From Zobellia alginiliquefaciens (GTDB lineage Bacteria; Bacteroidota; Bacteroidia; Flavobacteriales; Flavobacteriaceae), in contig NZ_CP119758.1 in NCBI RefSeq assembly GCF_029323795.1, forward strand, positions 1,116,001 to 1,180,000: 64,000 nt of DNA, written 5' to 3'. Made by a program: the position numbers and the translations under genes. Shown here one piece after another: positions 18,094-25,701 of the stretch; the first letter of the stretch is position 1; each line of letters opens with the position of its first letter. The notes under the pieces are model-generated. The model was not told the DNA's origin and searched no databases. It saw only the letters and a list, made by a program, of their open reading frames with translations.

Positions 18094-19293
18094 ATGAAAC
18101 TAATTAGAACAGAAATAAAGAATAACGTATTGGATACTATGGTTCGCATTTTAGATGAAAATCGTGCTGAACTTTTAGAAGCCAACAAAAAGGACTTAGA
18201 CCTTTTCAACAAAGACGATCAGGCGCTCTATGAGCGGTTGATCGTTGACGATAAGAAAATTGACGAAATGATTGCGGCCGTAAAGAAAGTACGTTCGCAG
18301 GAAGACCCGGTCGGCAAAGAAATTTCACATCAAGATCTACCCAACGGATTAAACGTAACTAACAGAACGGCTCCTTTTGGTACTATTATGATTATTTACG
18401 AGTCCCGACCAGATGTTACCATTGAAGCGGCCGTACTTGCTTTTAAGGCAAACAACACCATCCTTTTAAAAGGAGGTAAAGAAGCATTGCACAGTAATAC
18501 GGTACTTGTAGATTTTTGGCACCGCGCCTTAAAGGAAAACGAGCTTTCTACGGATTATATTCAATTGCTGAATATGAACCGTGAAGAGACCCAAGCTTTT
18601 TTGAAAAATCCAGGACAGAAGTTAGATTTAATTGTACCTAGAGGTGGGGAGCGATTGATTGCATTTGTAAAAGAACATGCCAAATGTGCTGTTCTCGTTA
18701 GCGGTAGAGGTAATAACTTTTTATATGTTGATGAACAGGCAGATTGGGAAATGAGCATGAAGGTGATTCTAAATGCAAAGACAGCCAAAATATCGGCATG
18801 TAATGCTTTGGATAAAATCCTGATCAACTCGGACTTAGACGGTTACCAACAAAAAATGGTAGACTTAGCTAATATCCTCAAATCTAATGGAGTGAGCCTC
18901 TTGGTAGATGAGGAAGCTAAAAAGGTGTTAACAGAGGAGCCGTTAATTCAAGATCCATCCGTTTGGAAAGAAGAATTTTTGGCAATGAAATGCTGTATTG
19001 GTACGGTTAGCAAAACCGATGATGCCATTGACACCATAAACAAGCATTCCGGAGGACACTCTGCTACTATTATGACCAAAAACAAAGATACGGCCCAACG
19101 GTTTATGGAACAGGTAGACTGTGCCGCCGTATACCAAAATGCCTCTACACGCTTTACCGATGGTGGACAAATGGGTGTAGGTGCAGAATTGGCTATCAGT
19201 ACCGATAAATTACATCACCGTGGGCCGCTAGGACTAAATGAGCTAGTTACGAACAAGTATTATGTTTTTGGCGAAGGACAGGTTAGAGAATAG
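18094..19293 (+). CDS. proA: Gamma-glutamyl phosphate reductase
   Basis: The 399-residue protein belongs to the aldehyde-dehydrogenase superfamily and reduces gamma-glutamyl phosphate to glutamate semialdehyde with NADPH. Motifs include PFGTIMIIYESRPDVTIEAA near residue 95, NNTILLKGGKEALHSN, and LIVPRGGERLIAFV. The catalytic cysteine lies in AKISACNALDKIL near residue 235, and the C-terminal segment is RFTDGGQMGVGAELAIST. The ATG abuts the proB stop with no spacer, so ProB and ProA are tightly coupled, fitting the labile intermediate they pass on. Length is typical. A gap of only 36 bases to ablB suggests a single transcript. Confidence 0.96.
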   Translation: MKLIRTEIKNNVLDTMVRILDENRAELLEANKKDLDLFNKDDQALYERLIVDDKKIDEMIAAVKKVRSQEDPVGKEISHQDLPNGLNVTNRTAPFGTIMIIYESRPDVTIEAAVLAFKANNTILLKGGKEALHSNTVLVDFWHRALKENELSTDYIQLLNMNREETQAFLKNPGQKLDLIVPRGGERLIAFVKEHAKCAVLVSGRGNNFLYVDEQADWEMSMKVILNAKTAKISACNALDKILINSDLDGYQQKMVDLANILKSNGVSLLVDEEAKKVLTEEPLIQDPSVWKEEFLAMKCCIGTVSKTDDAIDTINKHSGGHSATIMTKNKDTAQRFMEQVDCAAVYQNASTRFTDGGQMGVGAELAISTDKLHHRGPLGLNELVTNKYYVFGEGQVRE

Positions 19294-19329
19294 AGAAATA
19301 CATTAGTTAAATACAAATTGGATAGAAAA

Positions 19330-20175
19330 ATGTTCGACACCCTGGAGAAAATTGATGGTGCCACCTTACACCATGGGCGCGCACATAACCGTGTGTACCT
19401 TATGGAAACGGAGCAGTACGATTGGAATTCACTCATAGACAACATGAAGACCATCGCACATAAAATGGACTATGATAAAATTTTAAGTCGAGTTCCCGAA
19501 GAGGCAAAAGAGGTTTTTAAGTCTAAAGGTCATGTGGTAGAAGCTAAGATCCCCAAACTTTATAACGGAGAAAAAGCGGGTTATTTCTTGGCGGACTACC
19601 TCAATACGGATCGTGCCAAAAGCAATATTAAAGTGAAGAAAACCATTACTTCTGTAAAGACTATTGCACTTGCTGCAAATAGCACGTCAGAAGATGCACA
19701 CTTTGCTTTACCTGTGTATCTAGAAGTACGCAAACTGGAGGAAAGTGACCTTCCGGCCATTATCCAATTACATAAGAAAGCATTTCTCTCCTACCCATTC
19801 CCTATTCATGAACCTGAATATCTAAAGCAGTTATTAAAGGACAACCATGAATTCTATGGTCTTTTTGAGAAAGGTGAACTTTTGGTGTCCGCAATTTTAA
19901 AAGTTCAAGAAAGTGAATCGAGCATAGAAATTGTGGATTTTGCCACGCACCCCAACTACAATGGTCAAAACCTTAACTACTATTTAGTTCAGGAAATAAA
20001 AAAACGGGTGGTCAATAGTTCGTATAAAACAATTTACGCTCTAGTGAGAGCTACCTCCTACGGTCTGAATATCACCTTTAGCAAACATGGATTTTTATTA
20101 GGCGGTACCCTAATGAACAATACGGTCATTAGAGGAAACTTAGAAAGTATGAACGTTTGGTATTGTAATTTGTAG
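19330..20175 (+). CDS. ablB: Beta-lysine N6-acetyltransferase (AblB-like)
   Basis: The 281-residue protein starts at the ATG at 19330 (MFDTLEKIDGATLHHGRAHNRVYLME); a TTG 12 bases upstream is less likely. The N-terminal half carries the AblB-specific segments KIFDTLEKI-like start and AKIPKLYNGEKAGYFLADYL near residues 76-95. The C-terminal GNAT domain (about 130-281) contains FLSYPFPIHEPEYL, VDFATHPNYNGQNLNYYLV and the distinctive GGTLMNNTVIRGNLESMNVWY tail. AblB acetylates beta-lysine to the osmolyte N-epsilon-acetyl-beta-lysine after AblA (lysine 2,3-aminomutase) makes beta-lysine. No ablA lies in the window. Placement behind proCBA suggests an osmolyte unit. Family is confident; the actual substrate is inferred. 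Confidence 0.82.
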   Translation: MFDTLEKIDGATLHHGRAHNRVYLMETEQYDWNSLIDNMKTIAHKMDYDKILSRVPEEAKEVFKSKGHVVEAKIPKLYNGEKAGYFLADYLNTDRAKSNIKVKKTITSVKTIALAANSTSEDAHFALPVYLEVRKLEESDLPAIIQLHKKAFLSYPFPIHEPEYLKQLLKDNHEFYGLFEKGELLVSAILKVQESESSIEIVDFATHPNYNGQNLNYYLVQEIKKRVVNSSYKTIYALVRATSYGLNITFSKHGFLLGGTLMNNTVIRGNLESMNVWYCNL

Positions 20176-20202
20176 GAGTTCAATTCGTTTTATTTCATTT
20201 AA

Positions 20203-20236
20203 AAACAGCCTATCTTCTAAAAAAGATAGGCTGTTT
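20203..20236 (+). terminator. Intrinsic terminator of the proCBA-ablB unit
   Basis: AAACAGCCTATCTT (20203-20216) pairs perfectly with AAGATAGGCTGTTT (20223-20236) over 14 bases with a 6-base loop, ending in T. It lies 27 bases after ablB and marks the end of the operon. Confidence 0.85.
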
Positions 20237-20424
20237 CATTCTTATTAAACAAATAATTTTAGAGGCTGCTTACTTATTTCTAAGGGCAACTTCAAAGATG
20301 AAATAGTCACACAAAGTCGAATAAATAAGCTGAATTCTTACGTTTCATCGAAAAAATCTGTGTAATTATCTATTATTCACGTTTACCTATACACCTCGAA
20401 ATCATATTACTAACCCAGCAAAAC

Positions 20425-20432
20425 TATATTTG
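20425..20432 (+). promoter_or_regulatory. -7 element upstream of the 98-residue unknown gene
   Basis: TATATTTG is an exact TAnnTTTG match, 29 bases before the ATG at 20462. The -33 position has no clear TTTG. Confidence 0.45.
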
Positions 20433-20461
20433 GTTTCTGTTTTGCATAAAAATCTAATTAT

Positions 20462-20758
20462 ATGGCCTCGAACTTTACGCAAACAACAGTCAATAATCAA
20501 AATCCAAAATTGGCTCATCCTTCGCAAAAACTAGTAGAAAAACTTTATCAATTAAAACAAAGGTTTCAATCTTCTTACTATGGTAATACAGACGGTAGGA
20601 AATATGAAAAGGCCCGTAACTTTAATATACGATTGAGCAATATCCTATTTGAGGCCAACCAAATGGCAAAAAAATTAGAATTAGTTCCGCAACGCGGTTA
20701 CCTCTCTATAAATTCAGAAATCCAAAAATTGGAAAAAGAGTTGAACGAGCTTATCTAA
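20462..20758 (+). CDS. Small protein of unknown function, 98 residues
   Basis: I do not recognise this protein. It has no signal peptide, membrane segment or cysteines. The first 20 residues are polar (MASNFTQTTVNNQNPK). The rest looks helical with heptad-like spacing, for example KLVEKLYQLKQRFQSSYYG and LSNILFEANQMAKKLELV, and a Lys/Glu-rich C-terminus (EIQKLEKELNELI). It is likely a small cytoplasmic helical or coiled-coil protein. An exact -7 promoter element lies 29 bases upstream, which supports a real gene. It is followed by the SanA/YdcF-like gene after 56 bases and preceded by a strong terminator, so it begins a new unit. Confidence 0.6.
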   Translation: MASNFTQTTVNNQNPKLAHPSQKLVEKLYQLKQRFQSSYYGNTDGRKYEKARNFNIRLSNILFEANQMAKKLELVPQRGYLSINSEIQKLEKELNELI

Positions 20759-20814
20759 CAGAAAGTAGTTACATACTTCCTTTTACTTATATTTATAACC
20801 CAGTTACTAATTAT

Positions 20815-21450
20815 ATGAGAAAAAGGTACTATAAAATTGTTGGAATACTTTTGGTTGCCCTTATTCTCTTTATACTAGTGTGTGATTACATAATTAGCTC
20901 ATCTGCAAATGGCAAGACCTTTTCTAACGCTAACCAGATTTCTAAAAACAGAGTGGGGTTAGTCCTTGGAACCTCAAAAAAACTGATTGGAGGCCTACCA
21001 AATCCTTACTATACATATCGCATAAAAGCAACACTTGACTTGTTTAAAGCCAAAAAAATAGATTTTGTATTGGTGAGTGGGGACAATGGTACGCGTTATT
21101 ACAACGAACCGAATACGTTCAAAAAAGACCTTATACTTGGCGGTATACCTGCCGATAAAATTTTTCTGGATTTTGCCGGATTCAGGACTCTGGATTCTAT
21201 GGTCAGGGCCAAAGAAGTTTTCGGGCTTCAAAGCGTTACCGTCATTTCACAGGAGTTCCATAATCAAAGAGCCATTTATTTGGCCGAAAAAAAAGGACTC
21301 AAAGCTATCGGTTTTAACGCAAAAGGTATTAGCGGAAAAGAGGGTCTAAAGGTTAAGTTACGTGAATATTTAGCTAGGGTTAAAGTTTTTATCGACCTGT
21401 TATTCAACACGCAACCCAAATTTTTTGGTGAAGGTATTGAGATAAAATAA
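20815..21450 (+). CDS. SanA/YdcF-like (DUF218) envelope protein
   Basis: The 211-residue protein has one N-terminal membrane anchor (YYKIVGILLVALILFILVC, about 5-24) and a single DUF218 domain. Motifs are RVGLVLGTSKKLIGGLPNPY near residue 44, ALDLF-like helix KATLDLFKAKKIDFVLVSGDNG, GGIPADKIFLDFAGFRTLDS, and VTVISQEFHNQRAIYLAEKKGLKAIGF. These match SanA, whose loss in enterobacteria alters vancomycin exclusion at high temperature, and related YdcF/ElyC proteins of envelope polysaccharide metabolism. The bulk is expected on the periplasmic side. The biochemical activity of the family is not settled. The Nramp-like gene follows after 51 bases. Confidence 0.85.
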   Translation: MRKRYYKIVGILLVALILFILVCDYIISSSANGKTFSNANQISKNRVGLVLGTSKKLIGGLPNPYYTYRIKATLDLFKAKKIDFVLVSGDNGTRYYNEPNTFKKDLILGGIPADKIFLDFAGFRTLDSMVRAKEVFGLQSVTVISQEFHNQRAIYLAEKKGLKAIGFNAKGISGKEGLKVKLREYLARVKVFIDLLFNTQPKFFGEGIEIK

Positions 21451-21501
21451 ACCTACCTTCTCATTTAAAAGGCTTATTTTGGTTGCCTGAATTTATCTTA
21501 C

Positions 21502-22755
21502 GTGTCAAAACTGAAAATCCTTTTAAAAAACCTTGGACCAGGCCTTTTGTTTGCCAGTATGGCCATAGGCACCTCTCACTTAGTATTATCTACAAAGGCT
21601 GGTGCCCAATATGGTTGGCTAATGGCCATTCCCATACTTCTTGCCAATATTTTTAAGTACCCCTTTTTTGAATTTGGCGTGAGATACACCAACGTTACAG
21701 GTAAAACGCTTACTGAGGGCTATCTTAACCGAGGCAGAGCTTATCTCTGGTTTTATGCGATTATTACCCTAATCACCACTTTTACTATTCTAGCGGCCTT
21801 GTATACGGTAACTGCAGGCTTGTTCATCAACCTTTTTCAGGTACCCGAAATTTATATCAACTACATCTCACTAGCTCTTTTTGCTTTTATAAGTCTCCTG
21901 CTGATTATTGGTAAATACCGCTTCATGGAAGTTTCCTTGAAGTTTGTGGTTTCTATATTATTCTTGGCCTTACTAGTTACTACGGTAGTTGTTATTTTTA
22001 AAGGGCCAGTAGTAAAAGTAGCAGACTTTACTCCCCCTACTATTTTTGATAGTATGGGCATCTTATTTCTTATTAGTCTAATGGGGTGGATGCCCACAAC
22101 CGTGGAAGCTTCTAGTTGGGTAAGTTTATGGAGCGTTGAGAAATGGAAAACACAACCCAAACCTTCTTTACGAGAATCTCTACAGGAATTTAAGGTTGGG
22201 TACTTTACAACCTCCCTTCTAGCGATTTTCTTTCTTACCATTGGCTGTATGACGCTTTACGGTACAAATACAGCATTAAGCGGAAACGCGGTAACATTTG
22301 CGGACCAGATTGTACAGTTATTCACTACACATATAGGCCCCTGGGCGTATATTCTTATCGCCGTTGCAGCATTTGCCACTATGTTCAGCACGTGTATGAC
22401 AGCTCATGATGCCCTAGCACGGGTGAGCCTGGATATTATTGACCTTTTATTTTCAGATTTAAAACTGTCCGGCAATAAAAGTATTTTTGCTATTGGTGTA
22501 TTAGTTTTGGCCGGGGTGAATTTCACAGTTGTTAGTGTTTTTAAGTCTAACATGGGCCAATTGGTTGCCCTAGCTACATTTGTATCTTTTGTAGTGGCAC
22601 CTATTGTAGGTTACATGAACCTTAAAAATGTAATGAGCGATGAAATTCCAGATGCAGATAAACCCAAGAGACCATTGCAAGCTTTGACCTATGTGGGCAT
22701 CTTATTTCTAGCTCTTTTTTCGGTATATTATTTTTGGATGGTAGTATTTAAATAG
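21502..22755 (+). CDS. Nramp-family transporter with non-canonical substrate site
   Basis: The 417-residue protein has about eleven hydrophobic segments and begins with GTG at 21502 (MSKLKILLKNLGPG). The GPGLLFASMAIGTSHLVLSTKAG start and the AQYGW segment identify the Nramp superfamily. Canonical Nramp metal transporters carry D-P-G-N in helix 1 and M-P-H in helix 6. Here the helix 1 position reads AIGTSH, and helix 6 reads WMPTTVEAS, so the aspartate, asparagine and histidine are lost. It is expected in the inner membrane as a symporter-like carrier, but divalent-metal transport should not be assumed. It converges with the OmpA/TPR gene, 7 bases apart. Confidence 0.85.
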   Translation: MSKLKILLKNLGPGLLFASMAIGTSHLVLSTKAGAQYGWLMAIPILLANIFKYPFFEFGVRYTNVTGKTLTEGYLNRGRAYLWFYAIITLITTFTILAALYTVTAGLFINLFQVPEIYINYISLALFAFISLLLIIGKYRFMEVSLKFVVSILFLALLVTTVVVIFKGPVVKVADFTPPTIFDSMGILFLISLMGWMPTTVEASSWVSLWSVEKWKTQPKPSLRESLQEFKVGYFTTSLLAIFFLTIGCMTLYGTNTALSGNAVTFADQIVQLFTTHIGPWAYILIAVAAFATMFSTCMTAHDALARVSLDIIDLLFSDLKLSGNKSIFAIGVLVLAGVNFTVVSVFKSNMGQLVALATFVSFVVAPIVGYMNLKNVMSDEIPDADKPKRPLQALTYVGILFLALFSVYYFWMVVFK

Positions 22756-22762
22756 AGATTAT

Positions 22763-24700
22763 TTAATTACTAAACTCCTCATAATTATCAATTATAAAAA
22801 GAGTCCTTAAGTTTTGCTTATGCAGAAAATCAAGACAATACACCCCGTTGGTACAGTTGTTTATAATTTTCTCTTCTCCAAAGCCTACAACCCTGTTTAT
22901 ATTAGCTTCAGGAACGCCATTTGTCAACAAATAGGCTTTTATGGCCATTGAACGCTTTTCTGATATTCGCTTATTAGAACTACTCCCTCCTTTACTATCC
23001 GTATGGGTTTCTATAGATATTTTAAGTTCCGGAAATTTCTTAATAGCGTCTACCACTTTATCCAGTTCCGAAGTCATTGCAATAGTTACATTGCTCTTTC
23101 CTGTTTCAAAGAAAAATTTATTTAAATCAAGTACTTTCTTGCCTTCTTTTTCTTCCACAATATCATCTAAAGACACCAATTCCACTAAGGATGGCTCTTT
23201 AAGCAACTCTTCCAGTTCCTTGGGATTGTAACTTTGTTTAAAAGTAGAATAGCCTTCTTTTCCGATTTCAATGGAAACCACATCCGTATAGGGTATTTCT
23301 ACTTGATATATACCATTTGCCCCGGTCATCATTTGACTTAGTACATTTCCATCAATATCCAAAACCTTCACTTCAACATCCGATATAGGATTCTCATAAG
23401 GAGGTTTTACCACGGCCCCTTTAAATATAAGCGTACGCGGACCTGGTTTACTTGCTATTTTAAAACCATAAATATCATCGTTGCCCTTACCTCCTGGCCT
23501 GTTGGATGAAAAATAGCCCATTAACTCATGACCTTCGCCAGGACGAATAATAAATCCGAATTCATCATATTTTGAATTGATTCCTTCTCCTAAATTTACA
23601 GGAATACTCAAGGTATTGTCCGGTTGCATGTTACTACGATAAACATCCATACCGCCTAGGCCGTAAAAAACATCGGAAGAAAAGAAAAGGCTATTATCAT
23701 AGACAAATGGAGCTATCTCATTACCTGGCGTGTTGATTCTAGGCCCCATATTGATAGGCTCTGACATGACCTGCCCATTATTGGTCACCACATAGTAAAG
23801 GTCCGTACCTCCATAACTGTCGTCAAAATTAGCTGCAAAATATAATCGCTCACTCTCTTCATCATAAAACGGATAGTAAAAAGAAGTACTTAAGTCTTTT
23901 AACAAAAACCTAAAAAGGCCACCTTCGTAAGCCATACCGATGGCCAGTGCATTCTTTCCTTTTTCATCAAAAGCCAGGCTTTTACCATCTACATTGGAAA
24001 GCACATAATAGGTACCCCCATTAACACTATTGTAATATGGAGTAGATTTATGAAAAGGTGAATCCGGCACTCCTTTATAGACCTTAACATTGTTTATATT
24101 CCCGCCCTTTTGAATATCTGCCTCGTAAATATCCAAATAAGACTCTCCGGAGGGGCCATATATACGTTTTGACTTATTCTTTCTTCCACTACTGAACAAC
24201 AACTTATCCTCATGAAAAGCGGGTGAAAAATCTGAAAATTCACTGTTTCCGTTTAAAGTGAAAATAAAAAAACCTGCAGCTTCCACTTCTTTTTTGTCCA
24301 GTAACTGGTAATTGAACCCTGCATTTTCTATCAATTCACTTTCCAGCGTATTGCTCTTCGATTTTAAAAAGGCCTTTACTCTTTCTTGTTCCGAGATTTT
24401 GGCTAAACTCTGCAGCATCTTATTAAAACGATGGGCAGACATTATGGTATCGTTCTTATTAATATCCAAATATAATTTAGAAGCCTTATTATATTCGCCA
24501 GTCTTAAAATAAGAATCCGCTAAATTCAAAAGTTGATGGTTGGTAATAAACTTACCCTCTTGCATTTGTTTGTTGTATTCAACAATAGCATCCTCATAAG
24601 CATAGCTATAAAAATACTTATCGCCTTTGGATGTCATTTCTTGACCGAAAGACGGTGCTACAGCCCATATAAAAAGTAATATGAAGATTCTGAATTTCAT
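22763..24700 (-). CDS. OmpA-family protein with TPR and beta-propeller-like repeats, T9SS-linked
   Basis: The 645-residue protein has a signal peptide (about 1-19, ending FGQ). TPR-like helices lie at 20-130 (YEDAIVEYNKQM, LADSYFKTGEYNKASKLY). A PD40/WD40-type beta-propeller region at about 150-420 has repeats such as DFSPAFHEDKLLFSSGRKN and FFSSDVFYGLGGMDVYRSN. A carboxypeptidase-regulatory-like domain at about 430-510 precedes the C-terminal OmpA domain (about 530-645), with FFETGKSNVTI and HTDSKGGSSSNKRISEKRS. This architecture resembles PorE and its paralogues, which bind peptidoglycan and work with PorP/SprF. It is the last gene of the unit cargo-SprF-OmpA, 9 bases after the SprF-like gene. 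Confidence 0.88.
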   Translation of the reverse strand: MKFRIFILLFIWAVAPSFGQEMTSKGDKYFYSYAYEDAIVEYNKQMQEGKFITNHQLLNLADSYFKTGEYNKASKLYLDINKNDTIMSAHRFNKMLQSLAKISEQERVKAFLKSKSNTLESELIENAGFNYQLLDKKEVEAAGFFIFTLNGNSEFSDFSPAFHEDKLLFSSGRKNKSKRIYGPSGESYLDIYEADIQKGGNINNVKVYKGVPDSPFHKSTPYYNSVNGGTYYVLSNVDGKSLAFDEKGKNALAIGMAYEGGLFRFLLKDLSTSFYYPFYDEESERLYFAANFDDSYGGTDLYYVVTNNGQVMSEPINMGPRINTPGNEIAPFVYDNSLFFSSDVFYGLGGMDVYRSNMQPDNTLSIPVNLGEGINSKYDEFGFIIRPGEGHELMGYFSSNRPGGKGNDDIYGFKIASKPGPRTLIFKGAVVKPPYENPISDVEVKVLDIDGNVLSQMMTGANGIYQVEIPYTDVVSIEIGKEGYSTFKQSYNPKELEELLKEPSLVELVSLDDIVEEKEGKKVLDLNKFFFETGKSNVTIAMTSELDKVVDAIKKFPELKISIETHTDSKGGSSSNKRISEKRSMAIKAYLLTNGVPEANINRVVGFGEEKIINNCTNGVYCLDFLHKQNLRTLFIIDNYEEFSN

Positions 24701-24709
24701 AGTCTAATA

Positions 24710-25693
24710 TTAGAAAAATCTTGGCGTATCTATTTGTTTAGGCTTCCCTTTTAAGCTCTTGCTGCTTCCGCTTGAACCATCTCCTCTACCCAGATAAAAC
24801 TTAAGAATTACTTCATGTGAACCACTACTGAATTCTCCTAACGGATTTGTGTTATAATCATAGGAATACCCAATAAAACTGCCATTGGTTATCTGAAAAC
24901 CTACCAAACCGCTCACAGCACTCCCTAACCGGTACGATGCTCCCATGGTAAACCGATCATTGAACAAAAAGTTAGCGCTAAGGTTTGTATTTAATGGTGC
25001 GCCATTAATATAATTAATTAAAAATGCCGGTTTAAATTTTAATGTTTCAGAGACATCAAAAACATATCCCCCAATAAAATTGAACTGCATTTTATCTTCT
25101 ATAATCGTGGCTACGTCATCATTATAAATTCCATCCGTTAAAAAGTTAGGAATAGACGCCCCCAAATACCAGATATCGTCCTCATACAAAAATAAACCCG
25201 CTCCAATGGTAGGGTAGAATTTTGAAATAGTCTCACGTCCTAAGATAGGCTCTCCAGGATTTTCAAATGAACCTTTTGAAAAATCTACATTTAAAAATGA
25301 ACCTCCAGCGTCCATACCAAAAGAAAGCTTGGTATTATCCGAAACATTCAACTGGTAGGAATAGGCTAATTCTACATACGTCTGAGTTGACGGTCCTAAT
25401 TGGTCGCTAATGACATTAAAACCCATCCCCATTTTCTCGTTGGCAAACGGAATATTCGTCCCCAAACGAATGGTGCGTGGCGCGCCTTCAATATCAATCC
25501 ATTGCGCACGATATGTAGCAGCTATTTCAGGATTTTGAACCGAGCCTACGTAACCTGGGTTGAAACTACCAATATTATACATATACTGTGTATACTGCGG
25601 TTCTTTTTGGGCAAAACCACTTGCCGAAATGAACAATACACCTATAAGCAAACAGATGTAACCGTAAAAGGATTTTAGTGTTCTATACTGCAT
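24710..25693 (-). CDS. PorP/SprF family T9SS membrane protein
   Basis: The 327-residue protein has a signal peptide (about 1-28, ending FAQ) and the family start KEPQYTQYMYNIGSFNPGYVGS, then ATYRAQWIDIEGAPRTI. A 14-16-strand beta-barrel pattern follows, including KMGMGFNVISDQLGPS and GLFLYEDDIWYLGASIPNFL. PorP/SprF proteins sit in the outer membrane and are needed for secretion or anchoring of partner cargo that bears the T9SS type B C-terminal domain. The gene lies directly after a 1239-residue type B cargo (8-base gap) and before an OmpA/TPR protein, a typical cognate trio. A run of Gly/Ser (GDGSSGSSKS) near the C-terminus is unremarkable. Confidence 0.93.
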   Translation of the reverse strand: MQYRTLKSFYGYICLLIGVLFISASGFAQKEPQYTQYMYNIGSFNPGYVGSVQNPEIAATYRAQWIDIEGAPRTIRLGTNIPFANEKMGMGFNVISDQLGPSTQTYVELAYSYQLNVSDNTKLSFGMDAGGSFLNVDFSKGSFENPGEPILGRETISKFYPTIGAGLFLYEDDIWYLGASIPNFLTDGIYNDDVATIIEDKMQFNFIGGYVFDVSETLKFKPAFLINYINGAPLNTNLSANFLFNDRFTMGASYRLGSAVSGLVGFQITNGSFIGYSYDYNTNPLGEFSSGSHEVILKFYLGRGDGSSGSSKSLKGKPKQIDTPRFF

Positions 25694-25701
25694 TATCCGT
25701 A

